Assembly: GCA_022841745.1 (NCBI GenBank)
Contig: JALHQW010000001.1
Span: 139,166 to 203,165 of the forward strand
DNA: 64,000 bases
DNA from: Saprospiraceae bacterium
Lineage (GTDB): Bacteria > Bacteroidota > Bacteroidia > Chitinophagales > Saprospiraceae
Direction: 5' to 3'
The position numbers and the translations under genes were made by a program. Positions 24,801 through 33,501 of the stretch are shown one piece after another. Numbering within the stretch: position 1 is the first letter of the stretch; the number at the start of each line of letters is the position of its first letter. Below the pieces are notes generated by a model. It ran no database searches and was not told the origin of the DNA. It saw only the letters and a program-made list of their open reading frames with translations.

Positions 24801-25631
24801 ATGAAAGCCCCCACAACACACTATATTTTCAAACCCAAGATTTTTACAAAAATGAAAGAGTCTAAACAAGACATTATTCAGATACTCGAACTGCCGAAGG
24901 AAATCGGGCTGGCAGGGGTTCGGGTAGTGCTGTTTGATGCCACAAAATTGCCGAGCAACGTTATTTTTGAAATTGGAAAAACATTGTCGCCCAACGAACT
25001 CCGCAAATCCGCTAAGTTCCGATTTCAGAAAGACCGCCTTGTTTACCTAACTGGTCGGGGTATGTTGCGGAAGCTGGCCAGCGAAATGCTTAAAATGCCC
25101 ACAGACCAACTGGTCATCAAAGAAGGTCAATATGGAAAACCCTATATCGAAGGGTTCGACCGTAAATTGCCGTTCAATGTTTCCAATTCAGGCAACATGA
25201 TTTCCATCGCTTTTGACTTTTCGAGCAGGGACGTAGGCCTTGACATCGAGGTGATTGACAAAAACGTGAATTATTGGGAGTGGGCCGGCCACTATTTCTG
25301 CAAAAGGGAGTGCGATATGATTTATTCCCACCGTGATTTTTACCGTTTCTGGACGATGAAGGAGGCGCTGCTGAAAGTGACTGGCGTGGGGCTTGTGGAT
25401 GACTTGAACTCCATGGATTTGTCGGGAAAAATGAACCGGATTGCCGTTCAGGATGAGCGGTTATTGCCATTTAAAGACAAGGCTTTTACACTATACACCT
25501 TTGACAATGAACAAATTGCATTCACCATTGGCGTTGCTGGGGCACAGCATTCTGAGTACATCAATTCGACGATCAGGGACAAGGATACCAATATTGGCAA
25601 CCTTACTGTGCGGCACGTTTATTTTTATTAA
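24801..25631 (+). CDS. Sfp-type 4'-phosphopantetheinyl transferase
   Basis: This encodes 276 residues. It contains GQYGKPYIEG, FNVSNSGNMISIAF, the Mg-binding VGLDIEVID and FWTMKEALLKVTGVGL, which are the P1-P3 motifs of Sfp-type enzymes. It transfers phosphopantetheine from CoA to the carrier-domain Ser of the adjacent megasynthase, one base after its stop, so the two form an operon. An ATG at 24852 is an alternative start. About 30 residues beyond the usual end (after AFTIGVAG) are not conserved-looking and overlap the signal-peptide region of the next gene in another frame. Confidence 0.93.
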   Translation: MKAPTTHYIFKPKIFTKMKESKQDIIQILELPKEIGLAGVRVVLFDATKLPSNVIFEIGKTLSPNELRKSAKFRFQKDRLVYLTGRGMLRKLASEMLKMPTDQLVIKEGQYGKPYIEGFDRKLPFNVSNSGNMISIAFDFSSRDVGLDIEVIDKNVNYWEWAGHYFCKRECDMIYSHRDFYRFWTMKEALLKVTGVGLVDDLNSMDLSGKMNRIAVQDERLLPFKDKAFTLYTFDNEQIAFTIGVAGAQHSEYINSTIRDKDTNIGNLTVRHVYFY

Positions 25632-28323
25632 TGGCATTGCTGCGCAAAACGCAATCAACCGCTCGGTACAGGTCAGCGCCAAATTCATGACCAACCCCGA
25701 TAGGCTAGAATTCACTTGGCCTTGGGATTGGTCGGATGGGGGCTATGACATTTACCGCAAGCATCCAGATTCGTTAGGCTGGGGGCAACCCATTTTTAAC
25801 CTACCTTGGGGAAGCACCCAGTTTACTGATTTCACGGCCAATAGCAGCTCAGTTGCTGAATATGCTTTTTTCAAAAAAAGGTTCGAGACCGTAGCCAAAA
25901 CAGTGCAAGTGCCTGCTGGCTCCACACTGGTTTTTACTATCGAAAATATATATGGCAATGGCCTTTGCTGCAATTTCGGCCATGGCTGGTACTTGACCTC
26001 GGCATGTGGCAATATCTTGAGCGGTGGCAGCGATTTTGGCTTCGCAAAAAGCGATACCATCACCATCTGTGACAACGGCCAACCCACCGAGCCACTAACT
26101 ATCACCATCAATCCCGACATGTTGGTGAACAACACTAGCTGGCGGCTGAAGATCTTGGCAGGCCAGGTGATTGACAGCAGCGGCGGACCAGGAACCAACC
26201 TCGCAGAACGGCCCAAATACGGCTATATCCTTGCTGGCTCCAACCTGACAGCTATTGAAAATAGGGGCAGCCTGTTGCTGGTGGTTGACGATGCCTATAG
26301 CCAAGCCTTGACCGATGAAATCGCCCAACTCGAACATGACCTCTGGGGCGACGGCTGGAAAGTGCATAAAATAGAAGTGAATCGAAATGATGCGGTGACT
26401 GCCGTCAAAGCATTGATTGTCAACAAGTTTCAGCAATTTCCTGACCTGAAAATGGTCTATTTGCTGGGGCATTTGCCTGTCCCTTATAGCGGCAATTTCT
26501 ATGCGGATGGCCATATTGAGGGACATTGGGGAGCTTGGCCTGCCGATGTTTTTTACGGTGAAATGAACGGCGTTTGGACGGACGCCACTGTGAACAACAC
26601 AACTGCATTGGATGCTCGAAACCAAAACACAGCTGGCGATGGCAAATTCGATCAGAGCGATATACCGACCAAAGTGGAACTGGCTGTGGGTAGGGTTGAC
26701 CTAACCAATTTGCCCAGTTTTGGCCTATCCGACCTTGAATTGACCCGTCGTTACCTACAAAAAGCCCATGCCTTCAAGACAGGGCAATTGGAGGTGCCCC
26801 GCCGTGCCCTCGTGGATGACAACCTTGGTATCGCATTGGGCGCTCCCGCCGCAAGTGGCTGGCGCAACTTTGCCCCGATGTTCACCGCTGACAGCGTCAA
26901 TGCACTCGACTATTTTTCAACCATGAAAAACGAGGCCTACCTCTGGTCGTTCGGTGGAGGAAGCGGTAGTTTTACCAGCGCAAATGGTATCGGCAACACA
27001 CAAGACTTTGCCAACGATTCGCTCCTAAATATCTTCACCATGCTTTGTGGCAGTTATTTTGGGGATTGGGACAGCCCAGACAATTTCCTCCGTGCGCCAT
27101 TGGCATCGGCGGGGTGGACGCTGACAAGTTCCTGGGCAGGCAATCCGCCGTTCACCCTGCACCGCATGGCAATGGGCGAACCCATAGGGGAAAGCCTTCT
27201 GCGCACCCAAAATGCCACGGAGGCCGACTATTATCCCGGCCCGCAGTTGGTCCATACTTCGCTGATGGGCGACCCTTCGTTGCGGCTGCACCCAGTGAAA
27301 CCCGTAGAAAACTTAACGGCTACCGAAAACCTGCTCGGCGTGGAAATCAACTGGACAGCGCCAACGGGAGAAACCGTGGCTGGTTACAATATTTACAGGG
27401 CAACGAACCCATTGGGCGACATCGTCAAAATCAATCCTAATCTCGTTACTGGAACCAGTTTCCTCGACATCGTGCAACCAACTGACAGCGCCCTTTATAT
27501 GGTAAGGGCGGTGAAATTAGAGACCTCTGGCAGTGGCACTTATTGGAACATGAGCCTTGGCAATTCAGCTTGGAGCAGCGGCGACCCTTGCAATGGCCTA
27601 AATGTGGAGACAGAGCTTTTCGTTGAAATTTGCGAAGGGCAAACGTATGAGTACAATGGCGTAACTTACTCACAAGCAGGTATTTATGAGCACAATTTTA
27701 CTGCGGTAAATGGCTGTGATAGTTTGGTGACCTTGTTTTTACAAGTTACTGTCCAACCTATCTTTATCCTCAAGACAACCGTCTGCGAAGGAGAGTCTTT
27801 TACGATTGGAGATACAATTTTATCAGAACCCGGTGAATATGAAATTGATTATCATGATGATTTTGGTTGCTTGGTGCATGCGATTGTGTCGCTTTCGGTT
27901 GCTCCTGTTACCGATACGATGATTGACGTGGAATACGTCCCACCAATCGTTGTAGATGGAACAACGCATTTTGATGAATTTTCAGTGATTTATGCTTTAA
28001 CCTCCTCTCAAGGCTGCGATAGTTTGGTGACAATAAACTATTTTCCCTTGGTTTCCAGTACTCAGTTGGAAAAGGAGGAAGCCATTCGGATATTCCCAAA
28101 CCCGACGAGCGGGCAGTTTTTCATCGAAAACAAAATGGATAAGGAAGCCTTCGGTTTGGAGATCTTAAATGCTATTGGGCAGACGGTTTTCGTGCAAAAC
28201 CTCGGTGCCTCAGAAATCAATGCCATCAATATCAACCACTTGCCAAACGCCGTTTATTGGCTGAAAATCAACACTTTGCAGGGGAGTTTCATCATACGAT
28301 TGGTTCTCATAAGTCAACCCTAA
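25507..28323 (+). CDS. T9SS-exported C25 (gingipain)-like peptidase
   Basis: This encodes about 938 residues. A signal peptide (ILATLLCGTFIFINGIAAQ) is followed by an N-terminal beta domain, then a C25/caspase-like domain with MVYLLGHLPVPY, nearby His residues (ADGHIEGHWG) and a candidate nucleophile Cys in FTMLCGSYFGDWDS. An Fn3 domain (LGVEINWTAPTGETVAGYNIYR), two CEG..Y/F...GCD repeats and a type A T9SS sorting domain (RIFPNPTSGQFFI) follow. It should be secreted through T9SS to the cell surface. The ATG at 25507 lies inside the phosphopantetheinyl transferase gene in a different frame. No ATG is found closer to the signal peptide; a TTG within it (codon for ILA) is possible. Confidence 0.75.
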   Translation: MNKLHSPLALLGHSILSTSIRRSGTRIPILATLLCGTFIFINGIAAQNAINRSVQVSAKFMTNPDRLEFTWPWDWSDGGYDIYRKHPDSLGWGQPIFNLPWGSTQFTDFTANSSSVAEYAFFKKRFETVAKTVQVPAGSTLVFTIENIYGNGLCCNFGHGWYLTSACGNILSGGSDFGFAKSDTITICDNGQPTEPLTITINPDMLVNNTSWRLKILAGQVIDSSGGPGTNLAERPKYGYILAGSNLTAIENRGSLLLVVDDAYSQALTDEIAQLEHDLWGDGWKVHKIEVNRNDAVTAVKALIVNKFQQFPDLKMVYLLGHLPVPYSGNFYADGHIEGHWGAWPADVFYGEMNGVWTDATVNNTTALDARNQNTAGDGKFDQSDIPTKVELAVGRVDLTNLPSFGLSDLELTRRYLQKAHAFKTGQLEVPRRALVDDNLGIALGAPAASGWRNFAPMFTADSVNALDYFSTMKNEAYLWSFGGGSGSFTSANGIGNTQDFANDSLLNIFTMLCGSYFGDWDSPDNFLRAPLASAGWTLTSSWAGNPPFTLHRMAMGEPIGESLLRTQNATEADYYPGPQLVHTSLMGDPSLRLHPVKPVENLTATENLLGVEINWTAPTGETVAGYNIYRATNPLGDIVKINPNLVTGTSFLDIVQPTDSALYMVRAVKLETSGSGTYWNMSLGNSAWSSGDPCNGLNVETELFVEICEGQTYEYNGVTYSQAGIYEHNFTAVNGCDSLVTLFLQVTVQPIFILKTTVCEGESFTIGDTILSEPGEYEIDYHDDFGCLVHAIVSLSVAPVTDTMIDVEYVPPIVVDGTTHFDEFSVIYALTSSQGCDSLVTINYFPLVSSTQLEKEEAIRIFPNPTSGQFFIENKMDKEAFGLEILNAIGQTVFVQNLGASEINAININHLPNAVYWLKINTLQGSFIIRLVLISQP

Positions 28324-28334
28324 TTTCTCTTTCC

Positions 28335-28368
28335 AAGGTCGGCAAGGAGTTTAATCCTTGCCGACCTT
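28335..28368. terminator. 14-bp hairpin after peptidase gene
   Basis: AAGGTCGGCAAGGA / TCCTTGCCGACCTT with a 6-nt loop, 12 nt after the stop. No T-run follows, so it may be a palindromic element rather than a classical terminator. Confidence 0.55.
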
Positions 28369-28448
28369 GTACTTCATAGACGTAACCTGCGTTTACCCAA
28401 ACCATAACCCTTTTCCCTTTTCCACGTACCTTAGCGCACACGAGTGTA

Positions 28449-28483
28449 TTTCGGATTTCGGATTTCGGATTTCGGATTTCGGA
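28449..28483. repeat. 5x7 perfect array TTTCGGA
   Basis: Five exact copies of TTTCGGA lie in the spacer upstream of the TonB-dependent receptor gene. The reverse complement is close to the CGAAATC/CGCAATC units inside the megasynthase gene. Confidence 0.85.
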
Positions 28484-28565
28484 AAAAGCCATGCCTTGAA
28501 ATCAAGGGCATTGTTTCATGCACAAAAATCCAGTTTCAATTGCGCACACAACCAATCCGTTTTTG

Positions 28566-31151
28566 ATGAAAAATCTTTTACTGATAATTGGTTTACTGAT
28601 AACCATTACCACGCTCCAAGCCCAAGTTAAAGCCCTGCTATCCGGCACCGTCTCCGACGCCCTCAATGACCTGCCCGTTGAACTCGTGACAGTTTATGTA
28701 AAGGGCACAAACTTCGCCGACGAAACCAACCAAGCTGGCAAATGGCGACTCGAAGTCCCCGCCGATATGCGCATTGTGTTGATATTCAGTAGGGTAGGGT
28801 ACAAGGAGACGACCGTGGACGTGGAGCCGCTGCCCAAGGGTGCCAAGCAGCAAATTGACGTTGCCATGCCCCCAACCGATGCCTCTGTGGAGGTGATAGT
28901 TCAAGAGAGCCGAATTGAGCAAGGCGGAATGATTCGGGAAAAAACCGACGAGCTAAAGCTATTGCCATCGGCAACTGGTAACCTGGAAAGCATACTGCCA
29001 CACCTTGCACTTGGCACCACTTCTGGTTCTGGTGGCGAACTCACCAGCCAGTACAATGTACGGGGTGGCAACTACGATGAAAACCTCGTTTACGTCAACG
29101 ATTTTGAGATTTACCGCCCGCAGCTGATTAGGGCGGGTCAACAGGAAGGTCTTACCTTTCCCAACATGGATTTGATTTCCAACCTTACCTTTAGCTCTGG
29201 TGGCTTCGAGGCACGGTACGGTGACAAGCAATCGAGCGTGCTCGACATCCATTACAAGCGGCCAGAGCGGTTTGGCGGTAGTGCCTCGGCCAGTTTGTTG
29301 GGAGGCACAGCTCACCTCGAAGGCGTCAAGCAATTAGGAAACGACAAGTACAAGAAACTGCGCTACCTGCTTGGCGCTCGATACAAAACCACTCGCTATC
29401 TGCTTGGCACGCAGGACATCACTGGGCAGTACACCCCCAATTTCCTCGATTTACAGGGTTATTTCACCTACGACCTCAACCGTAACTGGCAGCTTGGCCT
29501 CATTGGCAATTTTAACCGAAGCGAGTTCTTCTTCCAGCCCGACGAACGCCGGACAGCCTTCGGCCTCGTCAACTTCGCTTTGGAATTGTTCAGCGTTTTT
29601 GAAGGCCAGGAAGTGGACGATTTCACCACGGCCATGACGGGAGCCTCCCTCACCTATTTGCCCGAAAAGGATAAAAACCCACTTTTTGTCAAACTGCTGG
29701 CCAGTGCCTACCGAAGCGACGAGAATGAGCGCTTCGACATTATTGGACGCTATTCCCTCCGCCAAATCGAAACCAACCTCGGCTCCGACGACTTCGGAGA
29801 GGTCGTTGCCGAACTCGGCGCCGGCACCCAACACCAATACATTCGGAACTACTTGGATGCCAAGGTGAGCAATGTAGAAATCAAGGGGGGAATCGAATTT
29901 CAAGGGATGAGGAATGAGGGATTAGGGAATAAGGAGGAGCCGGGTGCCCAATCATCCCTCATTCCTCAACCCTCATCCCTTGAAAAGAGCCACTTCCTCC
30001 AATGGAGCCTTAAATACCAGCGGGAGGACATAGACGACCGCATCAACGAATGGGAGCGGCTCGACTCGGCGGGCTATTCGCTGCGCTACGATACCACCCA
30101 GTTGGTACTCTATTCCGTCCTGAAAACCAAAAACAACCTAAGCAGCAACCGCATCAGCGCTTATTTGCAGGATACCTATACCTGGCGGCGTGACTCGGTT
30201 GGCGAACTAAAAGCATCCTTCGGGGTGCGGGCGCAATATTGGGATTTGAACGAAGAGTTTTTCGTGACGCCAAGGGCGCAATTGCTCTACAAACCATTGC
30301 GCAGCAAAAAAGATATATCCTTTCGCTTCGCAACGGGCCTGTATTACCAGCCGCCATTTTACCGGGAACTTCGCAACCCGCAAGGCGTGGTGAACAGGAA
30401 CGTACTTTCGCAAAAATCGGCGCATGTGGTGGGAGGCTTAACCTATGATTTCTTCATCGGACGGCTCAGTCCAACGAAGTTTCGCCTCATCATGGAGGCA
30501 TACTTCAAGCAGCTTTGGGATGTTGTGAGCTACGAGATTGACAACGTGCGCATCCGCTATTCCGGCTTGAATGACGCCACGGGCTACGTGACAGGGGTGG
30601 ACATGCGCCTGAACGGCGAGTTCGTACCGGGCGTGGAGTCATGGTTCAACCTTTCCTTGCTTCGGGCCAGGGAAAAACTCGATGGTATCCAACACATGGT
30701 ACGGGAAATTGGAAAGGAAGATGGTACTGCCGTCAGTGACGTGCCACGCCCAACCGACCGCTTCTTGAACCTTTCCGTGTTCTTCCAGGACTACTTGCCC
30801 CGTAACGAAAACTTCCGCATGCACATGAGTTTGTTTGTGGGCACTGGACTTCCCTACGGTCTAAAGGACAGGAACATTGTTTATCGCAACACCTACCGTT
30901 TCAAGCCTTACCACCGGGTGGATATTGGCTTTTCTTTGAAGATATGGGATGAGTTGCGCAAATCAAAGCGCCCCAAGAGCATCTTCCGGGGCACCAAAGC
31001 CAGTTGGCTGAGCCTCGAAATCTTCAACCTTATGCAGGTCAGCAACGAGGCTTCCCGTACATGGATCAAGACGATTTTTGCCCAGCAATTTGCTATTCCG
31101 AATTATTTAACGGGAAGGTTGGTAAACCTACGCTGGAGGGTGGAGTTTTAA
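28566..31151 (+). CDS. TonB-dependent receptor with carboxypeptidase-like N-domain
   Basis: This encodes 861 residues. A signal peptide ending in TTLQAQ is followed by a CarboxypepD_reg-like beta domain (GTVSDALNDLPVELVTVYVKG), a plug domain (YNVRGGNYDENLVYVNDFEI, GFEARYGDKQSSVLDIHYK) and a 22-strand barrel ending in an aromatic-rich strand. Such receptors import siderophores, vitamins or oligomers with TonB-ExbBD energy. The frame is open from 28518, but the ATG at 28566 starts the signal peptide. A repeat pair at 29905-29978 adds about 25 low-complexity residues in a barrel loop. The 3' end overlaps the convergent methyltransferase gene by four bases. Confidence 0.9.
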   Translation: MKNLLLIIGLLITITTLQAQVKALLSGTVSDALNDLPVELVTVYVKGTNFADETNQAGKWRLEVPADMRIVLIFSRVGYKETTVDVEPLPKGAKQQIDVAMPPTDASVEVIVQESRIEQGGMIREKTDELKLLPSATGNLESILPHLALGTTSGSGGELTSQYNVRGGNYDENLVYVNDFEIYRPQLIRAGQQEGLTFPNMDLISNLTFSSGGFEARYGDKQSSVLDIHYKRPERFGGSASASLLGGTAHLEGVKQLGNDKYKKLRYLLGARYKTTRYLLGTQDITGQYTPNFLDLQGYFTYDLNRNWQLGLIGNFNRSEFFFQPDERRTAFGLVNFALELFSVFEGQEVDDFTTAMTGASLTYLPEKDKNPLFVKLLASAYRSDENERFDIIGRYSLRQIETNLGSDDFGEVVAELGAGTQHQYIRNYLDAKVSNVEIKGGIEFQGMRNEGLGNKEEPGAQSSLIPQPSSLEKSHFLQWSLKYQREDIDDRINEWERLDSAGYSLRYDTTQLVLYSVLKTKNNLSSNRISAYLQDTYTWRRDSVGELKASFGVRAQYWDLNEEFFVTPRAQLLYKPLRSKKDISFRFATGLYYQPPFYRELRNPQGVVNRNVLSQKSAHVVGGLTYDFFIGRLSPTKFRLIMEAYFKQLWDVVSYEIDNVRIRYSGLNDATGYVTGVDMRLNGEFVPGVESWFNLSLLRAREKLDGIQHMVREIGKEDGTAVSDVPRPTDRFLNLSVFFQDYLPRNENFRMHMSLFVGTGLPYGLKDRNIVYRNTYRFKPYHRVDIGFSLKIWDELRKSKRPKSIFRGTKASWLSLEIFNLMQVSNEASRTWIKTIFAQQFAIPNYLTGRLVNLRWRVEF
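29905..29978. repeat. inverted pair of 4x7 arrays inside receptor gene
   Basis: The left array (29905-29932) reads GGATGAG, GAATGAG, GGATTAG, GGAATAA. The right array (29951-29978) reads ATCATCC, CTCATTC, CTCAACC, CTCATCC, in inverse orientation. The loop is 18 nt. It is translated in frame in a predicted extracellular loop. Confidence 0.8.
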
Positions 31152-32317
31152 ATTTCCTCTTTTTTCTCCCCTTTTTTTCCTTCGAACAGTTCATACTGCT
31201 GTAATCGGCACTCCAGCGAGCCATTGTACAGCTTCACCTTCTTCGTTGGCCGTAGGCCAACATGCTTGAGCGCTTCCATGTTTGCGCTGATAATCCAAGC
31301 CTTGTGCCCCGCATAGTGGCGTTTCAGTTGGTTCCCAATTTCCTTGTAATAAGGTACAATGTCGTCGTCGTTTTCAGGTTGCAGGCGTTCGCCGTAGGGT
31401 GGGTTGAGTATCAGTGTGCCCGTTTCGGTGGTGGCCTCCGACTCAAAGAAATCGCCTTGGCGGAAATTCATGAAACGGCTCACGCCTGCCCTTTTGGCAT
31501 TTTGTTCCGAAATCTCCACTGCCTTTGGGTCGAGGTCGCTGCAGATGATTTTTCCTGAAAAACGGCGCTCGGCTTGCTGTGCTTCGTCCTTGGTTTTTTG
31601 CCAAAGTTCGGAATCAAAATCTGGCCATTTCTCGAACCCGAATTCACGGCGCTTACCTGGTGCTATATTGGCGGCCAACATGGCTGCCTCTATGCCAATG
31701 GTGCCAGAGCCGCACATTGGGTCTATCAATGTATCCTCGCCATTCCAGCCGCTCAACATGACAATGCCAGCGGCCAGCACCTCGTTCATGGGGGCTTCGG
31801 TGCGGGCAAGGCGGTAGCTTCGGCGGTCGAGGGTATTGCCACTGCTATCGAGGGAAAGGGTCACCGTCTTGTCGTGAATATGGACGTTTAGGCGCACGTC
31901 GGGTGTTTCAACGTCAACGGATGGCCGCACCCCGAAGCGGTCACGAAACTGGTCAACGATGGCGTCCTTGGTTTTCAGCGCCACATAATGGGAATGGGTG
32001 AAAATTTCGCTGTGCGTAGTGGCATCTATGGCCAAGGTATGGCGGGGCGTTAGGAATCGTGACCAGTCAATATCTCGCACTCGCTTGTAAAGCTGCACTT
32101 CGTGGTGGGCATAAAACGATTCAAAGGGAACAAGCACCTTCAGGGCGGAGCGGAGGCAAAGGTTGGAACGGTAGAGTAGGGCATGGTCGCCCCGATAGCG
32201 CACGGCCCGGGTAAGCAACTCCACATCGGTTGCACCAAGGGCTTTCAGTTCGGCGGCTAGCACTTCTTCCAAGCCAAACTGGGTCTTTGCGACGATTTCA
32301 AAAGTTGGTTTGTTCAT
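31148..32317 (-). CDS. rlmL: THUMP-domain class I RNA methyltransferase (RlmL N-half type)
   Basis: This encodes 389 residues. A THUMP RNA-binding domain occupies about 1-160 (EVLAAELKALGATDVELLTRAV), then a Rossmann methyltransferase with DPMCGSGTIGIEAAM, CSDLDPKAV and the catalytic NPPYGER. This corresponds to the RlmL half of the enterobacterial RlmKL enzyme, which makes m2G2445 in 23S rRNA. The RlmK half is absent, as usual in this phylum. The C-terminus is a charged GKKGEKKEEI tail. Confidence 0.9.
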   Translation of the reverse strand: MNKPTFEIVAKTQFGLEEVLAAELKALGATDVELLTRAVRYRGDHALLYRSNLCLRSALKVLVPFESFYAHHEVQLYKRVRDIDWSRFLTPRHTLAIDATTHSEIFTHSHYVALKTKDAIVDQFRDRFGVRPSVDVETPDVRLNVHIHDKTVTLSLDSSGNTLDRRSYRLARTEAPMNEVLAAGIVMLSGWNGEDTLIDPMCGSGTIGIEAAMLAANIAPGKRREFGFEKWPDFDSELWQKTKDEAQQAERRFSGKIICSDLDPKAVEISEQNAKRAGVSRFMNFRQGDFFESEATTETGTLILNPPYGERLQPENDDDIVPYYKEIGNQLKRHYAGHKAWIISANMEALKHVGLRPTKKVKLYNGSLECRLQQYELFEGKKGEKKEEI

Positions 32318-32366
32318 GCCGCAAAGGTAATACGGGAGGGCAGTCCATGCTCATTTGTCCCATTAT

Positions 32367-33386
32367 TCATCCTTTCTTTCTTTTCTCTTTTTCCAGTTTT
32401 TTGAAATACCGCTTGAACAAAAAGTTGTGCTTCAAGGCTTCCATGTTCTCGTTGAAACGGGTGGCACCTTGGTTCAAATTGTCCAAGGCTTTCAACAGGT
32501 CAGCGGTAGCTGCCGTGTCACGCAGGAGCGCATTGGCCATACCACCTTCTTTGTTGATGGCTTCAATGGCCGATTTCATGGCGGTACTGGAAGCGGCGAT
32601 GTCCTCGCTGGAGCGTTGCAGGTTTTGAAGGATGGGCGCTGTTTGCACTACCAGCGTTGAGTCGAGACGGGTGACGAGCGATTCAACTTGCTTTGGGAGG
32701 GTCTGGTCGTGCAACAGGTAGCCCAAAGTGCCTTGCCCTTTCCCAATGGCTTGCATTTCGGCCTGTAATGAAAGGCTGATGGCGTTCAGGTTTTCAGAGG
32801 CCAGATGAAGGTTCCGTAGGCTTGATAGGAATTCGGCGGCCATCATAGAGTCCCGCAGCAACATGGGCAGCGTACCATCGCCCTCGTTCAGCTTGGTTGA
32901 AATTTCGAGCAGTTTATGCGAGAGCATAGCGATGTTCTCGTTGGTGCCTCCGAGTGTTTCCATCATTTGAGCACCATCGGGCCGCTTCAGAGAAGGAAGT
33001 GTATTGCCGTCCTTGGCAAGTGGCTCATTCCCGTCTCCGGGTTTGATGTTGATAACCACATCGCCGACCAAACCTTCCGTGCCTATGCTGGCCACCGCAT
33101 TGCGCCTAATGAGCTGTTTCAGGTCTTTTCTTAGCAGCATTTTTACCCGGAGGGTGGAATCGTTGATGAAAATAATGTCTTCCACGCTGCCGACCTTGAT
33201 GCCGTTATAACGCACATTATGGCCCACTTGCAAGCCGCTGGCATTGTTGAAGAGGGCATCCAAATGGTATTGCTCCCCAAACTTGCTCTGCCTTGCGCCA
33301 ACCGTGTAAACCGCTGCCGTGAACAGGAATAGGCCCGCAATCACAAAGATGCCAAGCCGAATATTGTTGAATGTATCCTTTGCCAT
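32367..33386 (-). CDS. mlaD: MlaD-family lipid-transport substrate-binding protein
   Basis: This encodes 339 residues. One N-terminal transmembrane helix (LGIFVIAGLFLFTAAVYTVG) is followed by an MCE/MlaD domain (FNNASGLQVGHNVRYNGIKVGSVEDI) and a long helical C-terminal region with heptads. It is periplasmic and anchored in the inner membrane, where it works with MlaE and MlaF in phospholipid trafficking. The frame is open to 33437, but that stretch is the inverted array, so the ATG at 33386 was chosen. It is third in the mlaE-mlaF-mlaD order on the minus strand. Confidence 0.9.
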   Translation of the reverse strand: MAKDTFNNIRLGIFVIAGLFLFTAAVYTVGARQSKFGEQYHLDALFNNASGLQVGHNVRYNGIKVGSVEDIIFINDSTLRVKMLLRKDLKQLIRRNAVASIGTEGLVGDVVINIKPGDGNEPLAKDGNTLPSLKRPDGAQMMETLGGTNENIAMLSHKLLEISTKLNEGDGTLPMLLRDSMMAAEFLSSLRNLHLASENLNAISLSLQAEMQAIGKGQGTLGYLLHDQTLPKQVESLVTRLDSTLVVQTAPILQNLQRSSEDIAASSTAMKSAIEAINKEGGMANALLRDTAATADLLKALDNLNQGATRFNENMEALKHNFLFKRYFKKLEKEKRKKG

Positions 33387-33395
33387 GGCTTGATA

Positions 33396-33495
33396 GGATT
33401 GTTGGGTTGTCAAATTGTTGGATTGTTGAATTGTCAAATTGTTAGGTGGAGCTTACAACAATCCAACAATCCAACAATCCAACAATTTGACAACC
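33396..33495. repeat. inverted pair of 8-nt arrays in mlaF-mlaD spacer
   Basis: On the plus strand, six units of the GGATTGTT type (33396-33443) face four CAACAATC-type units (33456-33487) plus TGACAACC. The loop is 12 nt. It fills almost the whole 115-nt spacer, and the transcript would form a long hairpin just before mlaD. Confidence 0.8.
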
Positions 33496-33501
33496 TAACT
33501 T

